Notes under the pieces: generated by a model | Database searches by the model: none | What the model was told of the DNA's origin: nothing | What the model saw: the letters and a program-made list of their open reading frames with translations, nothing else | NCBI GenBank assembly: GCA_002427475.1 | Contig: DIRG01000088.1 | Span: forward strand, 16,895-45,130 | Direction of reading: 5' to 3' | Source: Mageeibacillus sp. UBA5442 | GTDB lineage: Bacteria; Bacillota; Clostridia; Saccharofermentanales; DTU023 | DNA: 28,236 nt | Part shown: one piece after another, positions 22,352-28,236 of the stretch | How positions within the stretch are numbered: the stretch's first letter is position 1 | Layout of the letters: the number at the start of each line of letters is the position of its first letter | Program-made: the position numbers and the translations under genes

Positions 22352-23178
22352 AGACTGATTTGACACAATTAAAACTTGAAGGTTTGGCCACGGAAGACAA
22401 TCTCCAAGGTCGTCTGCCGAATGAAAGCGAAAAAAAGCGGGGACCTTACGCGGTCATCGAGTGTTTCGAAGAAATACCCTGTAATCCTTGCGTAGTATCT
22501 TGCCGCTTTAACGCTATTTATCCTTTTGAAAATATAAACGACTTACCGTTTGTTGACTTTTCTGAATGTACAGGCTGCGCTGTCTGCGCCAGAGTCTGCC
22601 CCGGTTTGGCTATTTTCATTATCGACGAGTCGATGGAGGGAGAGAAGGGCACAATCATGCTGCCGCATGAATATCTGCCTCTCCCTGAAAAAGGCGAGCA
22701 GGTAATGGCGAGAGGCCGAGATGGCAGCGAGCTCTTTCCGGCCACGGTGACACGCATCATGAAAGGCGGAAAAGGAAAGACACCGTTGATTACTCTCGAG
22801 GTGCCCAAAGAGCACTTACAGGATGTGCGCTCATTTTCCGTGATTAGCGAAGAAGTGACTTTGCTTAGCAGCTACGAGGCTCTTGAGCTGGAAGAAGAGG
22901 CTCCGGTAGTTTGTCGCTGTGAAGGCGTTGACTTAGATGAGATTCGCGATCTGATTGCACGCGGCTACAAAACGGTAGATGAGATCAAACACAGAAGTCG
23001 CGCAGGGATGGGACCTTGTCAGGGACGCAGTTGTCGTCAAGTGATTCTAAATGAGTTGGCTAGAGATGCCGGAGTTTCTTTGGAAGAATTTGAAGGCGGC
23101 AGTTTCCGGCCACCGGCTACTCCGGTTTCCATGGATATATTAGCGAAAGGGAGCGAAGAAGATGCAGAAAACATTTGA
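22348..23178 (+). CDS. Ferredoxin domain fused to BFD-like [2Fe-2S] domain
   Basis: A 276-residue iron-sulfur subunit. The N-terminal half has C45-x2-C48-x3-C52 and then C74-x2-C77-x2-C80-x3-C84-P, a [4Fe-4S] ferredoxin motif with an incomplete partner motif. One or two cubane clusters are possible. A middle region of about 90 residues has no motif I recognise. The C-terminal part has CRC (C189, C191) and C224-x4-C229, the BFD-like [2Fe-2S] pattern. It would be the electron-transfer hub of the dehydrogenase complex. It overlaps its neighbours by four bases upstream and 17 bases downstream, which suggests coupled translation and a fixed complex. Confidence 0.85.
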   Translation: MKTDLTQLKLEGLATEDNLQGRLPNESEKKRGPYAVIECFEEIPCNPCVVSCRFNAIYPFENINDLPFVDFSECTGCAVCARVCPGLAIFIIDESMEGEKGTIMLPHEYLPLPEKGEQVMARGRDGSELFPATVTRIMKGGKGKTPLITLEVPKEHLQDVRSFSVISEEVTLLSSYEALELEEEAPVVCRCEGVDLDEIRDLIARGYKTVDEIKHRSRAGMGPCQGRSCRQVILNELARDAGVSLEEFEGGSFRPPATPVSMDILAKGSEEDAENI

Positions 23179-24313
23179 TGTTGTAATCATAGGCGGCGGC
23201 ATTTCAGGCCTCTCGATCGCTTTTCATCTGGCACGAGAAGGTGTCAAAAACATTGCTGTGATTGAGAAGAGTTTCCTTGGCAGTGGTGCTACCGGTCGTT
23301 GTGGAGCTGGAATCCGTATGCAATGGGGGACGGAGCTGAACTGCCTCTTGTCAAAATATTCCTGTGAGTTTTTTGAAAATGCGCAGGAGATTTTTCATAA
23401 TGATATTGATATAGAGTTCGAGCAGGGAGGTTACCTGATTGCTGCCGGGACTGACGCAGAAGTGGAACAGTTCAGAAGGAACGTAAGTCTGCAGCACAGT
23501 TTGGGTATTGAATCTGTTTTCCTTAGCCCGGAAGAGGCCGGCGAAATTATGCCTCATCTGGATATATCGAAAATAAAGGCAGCAACTTTTTGCCAGAGGG
23601 ACGGTCACCTGAATCCTTTCCGTACGACTGAGGCTTTCGCTGAAGCATCGCGTGCCTTGGGCGTGACTATTTATGAATATACCGAAGTTTGCGAGATTCT
23701 GCGGGACGGCGCTAAGGTCGCGGGTGTGCGGACAGACAAGGGCGATATCTCTGCTCCGGTCGTGGTCAATGCAGCTGGCGGTTATTCCAAATTAATCTCT
23801 GAAATGGCGGGCTCAGATTTGCCGGTATTTTCTCGACGACATCAGATCATGGTGACAGAACCGGTCGAGCCTATGCAAGACCCGATGTTTATGGGCTTTT
23901 CCCTGAATATCTATATTCAACAGGTGCCTCACGGCTCCTTTATCATGGGGCGGAGTGATGACAGCGAGCCTAGAGATTTGCGCTTGACATCGTCGTGGCA
24001 GTTTTTGGAAAAAATGAGCAAGACCTGCACCACGTTGATGCCGCGGCTCGGTCGCTTGAAGGTTGTTCGCCAGTGGGCCGGTCTTTATAACATGACTGCA
24101 GATGCACAACCGATCTACGATGAGGATCCCGAACTATCCGGCTTTTACATTGCCGCAGGATTCTCGGGACATGGTTTCATGTTGGCGCCTGTCACAGGTC
24201 ATGTTATAGCTAAACAGATTTTGGGTGAGGAAGCAGATATTGACGTGACTTGTCTCAATGTCAGTCGCTTCAAAGACGGCGGTTTATTGCCGACGGAGAG
24301 CTCGGTAGTCTGA
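23162..24313 (+). CDS. FAD-dependent amino acid dehydrogenase, DAO family (probable proline dehydrogenase beta subunit)
   Basis: A 383-residue flavoprotein of the D-amino acid oxidase/sarcosine oxidase beta family. GGGISG at 11-16 binds FAD ADP. GSGATGRCGAGIRMQWG near 41-57 and the C-terminal GFYIAAGFSGHGFMLAP complete the family signature. This subunit should oxidise the amine substrate. Proline or a proline derivative is suggested by the convergent pruA and by the similar subunit makeup of multisubunit proline and D-hydroxyproline dehydrogenases. Sarcosine or glycine-type substrates cannot be excluded. ATG 23162 lies within the previous gene behind AAAGGGAGCGAAG. Confidence 0.85.
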   Translation: MQKTFDVVIIGGGISGLSIAFHLAREGVKNIAVIEKSFLGSGATGRCGAGIRMQWGTELNCLLSKYSCEFFENAQEIFHNDIDIEFEQGGYLIAAGTDAEVEQFRRNVSLQHSLGIESVFLSPEEAGEIMPHLDISKIKAATFCQRDGHLNPFRTTEAFAEASRALGVTIYEYTEVCEILRDGAKVAGVRTDKGDISAPVVVNAAGGYSKLISEMAGSDLPVFSRRHQIMVTEPVEPMQDPMFMGFSLNIYIQQVPHGSFIMGRSDDSEPRDLRLTSSWQFLEKMSKTCTTLMPRLGRLKVVRQWAGLYNMTADAQPIYDEDPELSGFYIAAGFSGHGFMLAPVTGHVIAKQILGEEADIDVTCLNVSRFKDGGLLPTESSVV

Positions 24314-24346
24314 TCTGTCGCAAGCAAATAAATACGAGATAACAAA

Positions 24347-24385
24347 AGAGCCGCTGATGAAAATTCTAATCAGCGGCTCTCCTTA
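24347..24385. terminator. Bidirectional terminator between the dehydrogenase cluster and pruA
   Basis: AGAGCCGCTGAT (24347-24358) and ATCAGCGGCTCT (24369-24380) form a perfect 12-bp stem with a 10-base loop. On the minus strand it is followed by TTTTGTT, good for ending pruA. On the plus strand CCTTATTTCTT follows and can end the dehydrogenase transcript. It serves both convergent units. Confidence 0.9.
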
Positions 24386-24409
24386 TTTCTTACTTACTTT
24401 GTCTCTGCC

Positions 24410-26038
24410 CTAACTTTCCTGCATGAAGGGATAGCTGATGTCTTCGGAGGGCAGGAGGTTTTCCTTGATGGTGCGCGGGCTGACCCAGCGCAGAAGGTTC
24501 AGGACACTGCCGGCTTTATCGTTAGTGCCGGAGGCTCTTGATCCACCGAAAGGTTGTTGCCCCACTACTGCGCCGGTGGGTTTGTCGTTAATATAAAAGT
24601 TGCCGGCTGCGCTACTTAGTGCAGCTTCCATGGCGACGATGGCAGCTCTGTCTTGTGCGAAGATTGCTCCGGTCAAAGCGTATGGTGAAGTTTCGTCACA
24701 CAGAGTCAAGGTTTCTTCGAGTTTCTCGTCTTCGTAAATATAGACAGTCAGAACAGGGCCGAAAAGCTCCTCTTTCATGGTTGCGTAATCAGCTTTTTTG
24801 GCTAGGATTACTGTGGGAGAAATGAAATAACCGACACTATCATCGTAGCCGCCAATCAAAACTTCTGCGTCATCTGAGGCTTTTGCGTCGTCGATCGCCT
24901 GTGAGATCTTTGTGAATGCTTTGCGGTCGATGACAGCTGAGAGGAAATTTGTGAAATCGCGCACATCGCCCATTTTTAGATCCTTAGTTTTATCTAGCAA
25001 CTTGTCTTTGACTTCCGGCCAAATGCTTCTGGGTATATAGGCTCGGGAAGCGGCAGAACATTTTTGTCCTTGATATTCGAAGGAGCCACGCACTAAGCCC
25101 GCTACCAGTGTGTCAATATCGGCTGTTGGATGGGCAAAGACAAAGTCTTTACCACCGGTTTCGCCAACGAGGCGCGGGTATTGCTTGTAAGAACTGATGT
25201 TTTCCCCGACAACTTTGAACACATTTTGGAAGACAGCGGTCGAGCCTGTGAAATGGAAACCTCCCAGATGGGGGTTTCTTAGGATATGTTGGTCAACATC
25301 TTTACCGCGTGAGGGTAAGAAGGAGATAACTCCCGCGGGAAGGCCAGCTTCCAGTAAAAGCTGATACACATAGTAGTTGGAGAGGGCGGCGGTGCGGGCA
25401 GGTTTCCAGATCACTGTATTGCCCATTAATGCGGGTGCGATAGCAAGGTTACCGCCGATGGAGGTGAAGTTAAAGGGAGAAATCGCCATGACGAAGCCGT
25501 CCAGAGGACGATACTCTTGACGATTCCAGACACCTGGAGTGCTCATAGGCTGCTGTTGATAAATTTCTTCAGCGCAGGCGACACCGAAGCGCAAAAAATC
25601 ACAAAGCTCACAAGCAGCGTCGATCTCAGATTGGATCACTGTTTTGCTTTGGCCCAGCATAGTTGCTGCATTGATGCGATCTCGCCAAGGTCCGGCTAGC
25701 AGATCGGCTGCCTTGAGGAAGATGGCAGCTCTGTGTTCGAAAGGCATACGAGCCCATTCTTTTTTAGCTTCCAGTGCTGTCGCAATTGCCCGTTTCATTT
25801 CATTTTCGCTCGCCAAGTGCGTAGTAGCCAAGACGTGTTGATGTTCATGCGGCATTACAACTGATTCGCTGTCTCCGGTAAAGATTTCTTCTCCATTAAT
25901 AATTACCGGGATCTCAACTGTCATCTTGCTTTGGCGTTCCAGTTCGAGCTTAAGGCTTTCCCTAGCTTTGCTGCCGGGTTCATAGCCTAAGATGGCTTCA
26001 TTACGTGCTTCCGGTACTTTAAAAATTGCGTTGTTCAT
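24410..26038 (-). CDS. pruA: L-glutamate gamma-semialdehyde (P5C) dehydrogenase
   Basis: An NAD+-dependent aldehyde dehydrogenase that oxidises glutamate semialdehyde, the open form of pyrroline-5-carboxylate, to glutamate. The nucleophile is C327 in GQKCSAAS, the general base E293 in GETGGKD, and N190 in SPFNFT. The long N-terminus and WKPARTA block match the 540-residue P5C dehydrogenases rather than generic aldehyde dehydrogenases. ATG 26038 follows AGGAGGG. It is monocistronic and convergent with the flavin dehydrogenase genes, so together they could take proline to glutamate. The promoter has a palindrome like that of cdaA. Confidence 0.93.
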   Translation of the reverse strand: MNNAIFKVPEARNEAILGYEPGSKARESLKLELERQSKMTVEIPVIINGEEIFTGDSESVVMPHEHQHVLATTHLASENEMKRAIATALEAKKEWARMPFEHRAAIFLKAADLLAGPWRDRINAATMLGQSKTVIQSEIDAACELCDFLRFGVACAEEIYQQQPMSTPGVWNRQEYRPLDGFVMAISPFNFTSIGGNLAIAPALMGNTVIWKPARTAALSNYYVYQLLLEAGLPAGVISFLPSRGKDVDQHILRNPHLGGFHFTGSTAVFQNVFKVVGENISSYKQYPRLVGETGGKDFVFAHPTADIDTLVAGLVRGSFEYQGQKCSAASRAYIPRSIWPEVKDKLLDKTKDLKMGDVRDFTNFLSAVIDRKAFTKISQAIDDAKASDDAEVLIGGYDDSVGYFISPTVILAKKADYATMKEELFGPVLTVYIYEDEKLEETLTLCDETSPYALTGAIFAQDRAAIVAMEAALSSAAGNFYINDKPTGAVVGQQPFGGSRASGTNDKAGSVLNLLRWVSPRTIKENLLPSEDISYPFMQES

Positions 26039-26088
26039 TTTTCCCTCCTGCGTTTTTTATGCTTGTCAATAAATATTACTTCATTGTG

Positions 26089-26105
26089 ATAATGCTAACA
26101 TTATA
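26089..26105 (-). promoter_or_regulatory. pruA promoter -10 box within a palindrome
   Basis: On the minus strand TATAAT (26100-26105) is a perfect -10 with no clear -35. With the next base G it forms the left arm of ATAATG-TTAG-CATTAT (26089-26104 as read on either strand). The leader to the pruA ATG is about 55 bases. The arrangement mirrors the cdaA promoter. Confidence 0.45.
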
Positions 26106-26197
26106 CGTTGTAATTTAAGAGTAGATTTCGTCTATGCACGTGGAAATTGCTCTGTCGATTGCTGTGAGAAAATTGAGGTTACAGAGCAGCCGGATGC

Positions 26198-26226
26198 TTG
26201 ACAGTCTTTTAATAGGGGTATACAAT
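26198..26226 (+). promoter_or_regulatory. Promoter of rpmE
   Basis: TTGACA (26198-26203), a perfect -35, is 17 bases from TACAAT (26221-26226). Transcription would start near 26233. The leader of about 75 bases contains AATCGC and GCGATT arms (near 26257 and 26284) that could form a hairpin before the ribosome site. Confidence 0.8.
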
Positions 26227-26308
26227 CTAATTCGGCTAAAAATAGCTAATTCTGGAATCGCATACGAGGCTAATTGTTTTCGCGCGATTGCCATGAGAGG
26301 TGAGAAGC

Positions 26309-26512
26309 ATGAAAGATAATATTCATCCTGAATACAAAGATTGTACAGTACGCTGTGCCTGCGGTGAGACTTTTGAAACTAAGTCTGTTATTGATGAAAT
26401 GAGAATTGACATTTGTTCCAAATGCCATCCTTTCTACACAGGCCGTCAGAAGCTCGTGGATACCGGTGGACGCGTAGACAAATTTAAAAAGCGCATGCAG
26501 CGCGGGGAATAA
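26309..26512 (+). CDS. rpmE: Ribosomal protein bL31, zinc-binding type
   Basis: A large-subunit ribosomal protein of 67 residues. C16 and C18 in RCACGE, with C37 and C40 in ICSKCHPFYTG, form the zinc site of the C+ type; the ending GGRVDKFKKRM is typical. ATG 26309 follows AGAGG (26296-26300); a GTG at 26300 overlaps that site and is not used. The order rpmE - DUF1385 - prmC is conserved in Firmicutes. Confidence 0.96.
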   Translation: MKDNIHPEYKDCTVRCACGETFETKSVIDEMRIDICSKCHPFYTGRQKLVDTGGRVDKFKKRMQRGE

Positions 26513-26520
26513 GAATTCTG

Positions 26521-26546
26521 GGAGGAGCTCGCAGCTCCTCCTTTTT
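26521..26546 (+). terminator. Intrinsic terminator after rpmE
   Basis: GGAGGAGCT (26521-26529) pairs perfectly with AGCTCCTCC (26533-26541) around CGC and is followed by five T. It ends only 13 bases before the next start codon, so the DUF1385 gene depends on read-through unless a promoter overlaps the end of rpmE. The left arm is itself a strong ribosome-site sequence and is hidden when the hairpin forms. Confidence 0.88.
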
Positions 26547-26559
26547 CTAGGTGCCTAAA

Positions 26560-27771
26560 TTGACTGAAACCAATAATTTCAATCTGAAAAACGATCCTGT
26601 TCCGGAAACGACTTTTGAAGATGCTGAACTTGCGGAGCTCAAGTCAGATGTAGCGGAGTTTGAAGCTGCGTCTGCTGATGCTGAGTCTGTGGACTTGGCC
26701 GATTTCGCAGTGGAAGACTCTGAAGTTGAATCTTCAGAGCCTGAAACTGAGAATGTAGCCGAAACAGCGGAGCTCGAAACAGAAGCTGAAGCGGAAGAGG
26801 ATCCTGTTGATGTCGTTCCTGATGTCGCAGTGCAAAGAGCTGCCAAGAAAACCAGTATTGGCGGTCAGGCTTTAATTGAAGGATTGATGATGTTGGGCCC
26901 TGACAAACAAGCGATCGCTCTTCGTTTGGCTTCCGGCGAGATTGACTTGCAGGTGAAACCTAGAGCGCAACGTAGCAGTAAATTTAATGTGCCGTTTTTG
27001 CGTGGATCCGTGCGCTTGGTTACTCAGTTGCGCACCGGTGTCAACGCTTTAATGCGCTCAGCAGAACTCAGCTCGCCTGACGAAGAAGAGGCTGAGGAAA
27101 CAAGTAAACTGGATAATTTCCTGGAACGACATCAAGGACTAGCCATGACTTTGACAGTCTTTGTATCCCTACTGCTTTCTGTAGCGGTTTTCGTCCTAAC
27201 CCCTAGCTTGATCACTGATCTGATTCGATCTCTGACTGGCTTAGGACAAAGCGGAAATTTTGGCGGCGTCTTCTTACTGTCTCTGATCGAAGGCGTCTTG
27301 CGAATGACCATCTTCCTCTTATATGTCTGGTCCACATCCAAGATGAAAGAGATCAAACGCGTCTGGCAGTATCATGGAGCAGAGCATAAGACCATCGCCT
27401 GCTATGAAGCGGGCCTACCGCTGACGGTGGAAAATTGTCGTCAACAACCTAGACAACATCCGCGTTGCGGAACGTCATTTCTCTTTTTGTTTATGTTCAT
27501 CAGCATTCTAGTCTTTGCGCTGATAGGTCGTTACTCTGTTTGGGTCAATGTGCTCTTGCGCCTCGTGCTGGTTCCTCTGGTAGCAGGCATCACTTATGAG
27601 ATCACCCGTTTTGCTGGCAGCAGTGACAGTAAGCTGTCGCGGATTCTCTCTAAGCCGGGCTTAGCCTTACAGAATCTGACAACAGCAGAGCCCGATGATT
27701 CAATGTTGGAAGTTTCAATTGCCGCTATGGCAGCCGTCATTCCGGAAAATGACGGAGAAGATAACTGGTAG
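26560..27771 (+). CDS. DUF1385 membrane protein with acidic N-terminal extension
   Basis: A conserved membrane protein of unknown function. Counting from GTG 26551, the family core starts with TSIGGQALIEGLMMLGP at 101-117 and includes YHGAEHKTIACYEAG and HPRCGTSFLFLF. Four or so membrane helices fall at about 185-215, 235-255 and 300-345. Most relatives begin almost at the core. Here about 95 residues come first, nearly a third of them Glu or Asp. GTG 26551 has no ribosome site. TTG 26560, with AGGTG six bases upstream, fits better and is used here; GTG 26551 remains possible. It is followed by prmC with a 51-base gap. Confidence 0.85.
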   Translation: MTETNNFNLKNDPVPETTFEDAELAELKSDVAEFEAASADAESVDLADFAVEDSEVESSEPETENVAETAELETEAEAEEDPVDVVPDVAVQRAAKKTSIGGQALIEGLMMLGPDKQAIALRLASGEIDLQVKPRAQRSSKFNVPFLRGSVRLVTQLRTGVNALMRSAELSSPDEEEAEETSKLDNFLERHQGLAMTLTVFVSLLLSVAVFVLTPSLITDLIRSLTGLGQSGNFGGVFLLSLIEGVLRMTIFLLYVWSTSKMKEIKRVWQYHGAEHKTIACYEAGLPLTVENCRQQPRQHPRCGTSFLFLFMFISILVFALIGRYSVWVNVLLRLVLVPLVAGITYEITRFAGSSDSKLSRILSKPGLALQNLTTAEPDDSMLEVSIAAMAAVIPENDGEDNW

Positions 27772-27822
27772 CCTGTCTGAATCTATTGTCATAGATTTTT
27801 TCTAAATTAATCGGTAAGCCAA

Positions 27823-28236
27823 ATGACTAATAAATGTTCTATTAAGAATATTCACACTGAGATTGAGCAGGAATTGTCTTCCTGCGGAATTGAGGATGCT
27901 TCATTGGAGGCGGCTATCATGCTAGAGCATTTCACTGGCTGTGATCGGCTAGAGCAGTTGCGTCATCCGGAACGCGAAGTGAATGCACAGCAGCTTGAGG
28001 AAATCGATAAGGCAGTGCAGGAGAGATGCAGACGCAAACCTTTGTCACAGATACTGGGCGAAGTTTACTTTTATGGGCGGCCGTTCTATGTCACGGAAGA
28101 CGTTTTGACTCCTCGTCCTGACACCGAAATTTTGGTGGAAGCAGTCTTGCAAGAAATAAGGGAGCGCTACTCGAGTTCCGGTAACGGCATTGCCGTCTTA
28201 GATAGCTGCACTGGCAGCGGCTGCATTGGTCTCAGT
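27823..28236 (+). CDS. prmC: Peptide chain release factor N5-glutamine methyltransferase (partial)
   Basis: The first 138 residues of PrmC, which methylates the GGQ glutamine of release factors using S-adenosylmethionine. The N-terminal helical domain contains RRKPLSQILGEVYFYGRPF. TPRPDTEILVEA (about 96-107) is the family hallmark, and the SAM-binding loop LDSCTGSGCIG (about 127-137) begins just before the window edge. ATG 27823 has only a weak ribosome site (GGTAA). The gene runs off the right edge; prfA would be expected nearby but is not visible. Confidence 0.92.
   Translation, partial: MTNKCSIKNIHTEIEQELSSCGIEDASLEAAIMLEHFTGCDRLEQLRHPEREVNAQQLEEIDKAVQERCRRKPLSQILGEVYFYGRPFYVTEDVLTPRPDTEILVEAVLQEIRERYSSSGNGIAVLDSCTGSGCIGLS

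Noticed and set aside
20955..24313. Hydrogen cyanide synthase (HcnABC)
   Set aside because: The subunit types are similar, but the BFD domain is detached and fused to a ferredoxin, and convergent pruA points to proline-type substrates.
26134..26319. Plus-strand open frame of 61 codons before rpmE
   Set aside because: It contains the strong rpmE promoter and overlaps the rpmE start; no ribosome site or homology is visible.
1..28236. Mobile elements, CRISPR arrays, tRNA or rRNA genes
   Set aside because: No transposase or integrase motif, no regularly spaced repeats, and no cloverleaf or rRNA-like sequence was found on either strand.

Overview
The window is a dense chromosomal segment from a low-GC Gram-positive anaerobe-type bacterium, most likely Clostridia. 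The reasons are the FMN-riboswitch/ribU pair, the cdaA-glmM and rpmE-DUF1385-prmC gene orders, strong Shine-Dalgarno sites, many GTG and TTG starts, ferredoxin-type redox modules and a K+-dependent membrane pyrophosphatase. I cannot name a genus. There are no insertion sequences, phage genes, CRISPR arrays or tRNA/rRNA genes.

Layout. 1-95: C-terminal tail of an unidentified protein. 157-3290: a nucleoside (uridine) kinase-like protein, thioredoxin, and the NAD(P)HX repair enzyme (epimerase plus dehydratase). 3312-4300: promoter, FMN riboswitch, intrinsic terminator and riboflavin ECF component RibU. 4311-8448: a cell-envelope operon of a CdaA diadenylate cyclase fused to a CdaR/YbbR domain, phosphoglucosamine mutase GlmM, and a membrane-anchored amidase-like protein that lacks its zinc ligands. 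8449-15845: a complete F-type ATP synthase operon, atpZ-I-B-E-F-H-A-G-D-C, behind a structured leader. 15894-20790, minus strand: an hppA - DUF1538 - triple PII-like domain operon with a long structured leader. 20902-24313: four overlapping or nearly overlapping genes for a multisubunit flavin/iron-sulfur amino acid dehydrogenase. They are convergent with 24410-26038, P5C dehydrogenase (pruA), across a shared bidirectional terminator. 26198-28236: rpmE, a DUF1385 membrane protein with an acidic N-terminal extension, and the start of prmC.

How the genes fit together. The ATP synthase c subunit carries the full set of Na+-ligand positions (Q32, E65, hydroxyl at 66 and 67, Y70), which suggests Na+ coupling. 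The neighbouring membrane pyrophosphatase is of the K+-dependent class, which contains Na+ pumps. It shares an operon with a duplicated DUF1538 membrane protein and a soluble chain holding three PII-like domains, in effect a one-chain PII trimer. I infer a ligand-gated membrane transport system tied to the energy state of the cell. The dehydrogenase cluster plus pruA would oxidise proline (or a close relative) through P5C to glutamate.

Most worth a second look: the hppA-DUF1538-triple-PII operon; the CdaA-YbbR fusion and its leader, which can fold in two mutually exclusive ways; the inactive-looking amidase behind glmM; the c subunit with Na+ ligands but a broken glycine motif; and a palindrome built around the -10 box at both cdaA and pruA.
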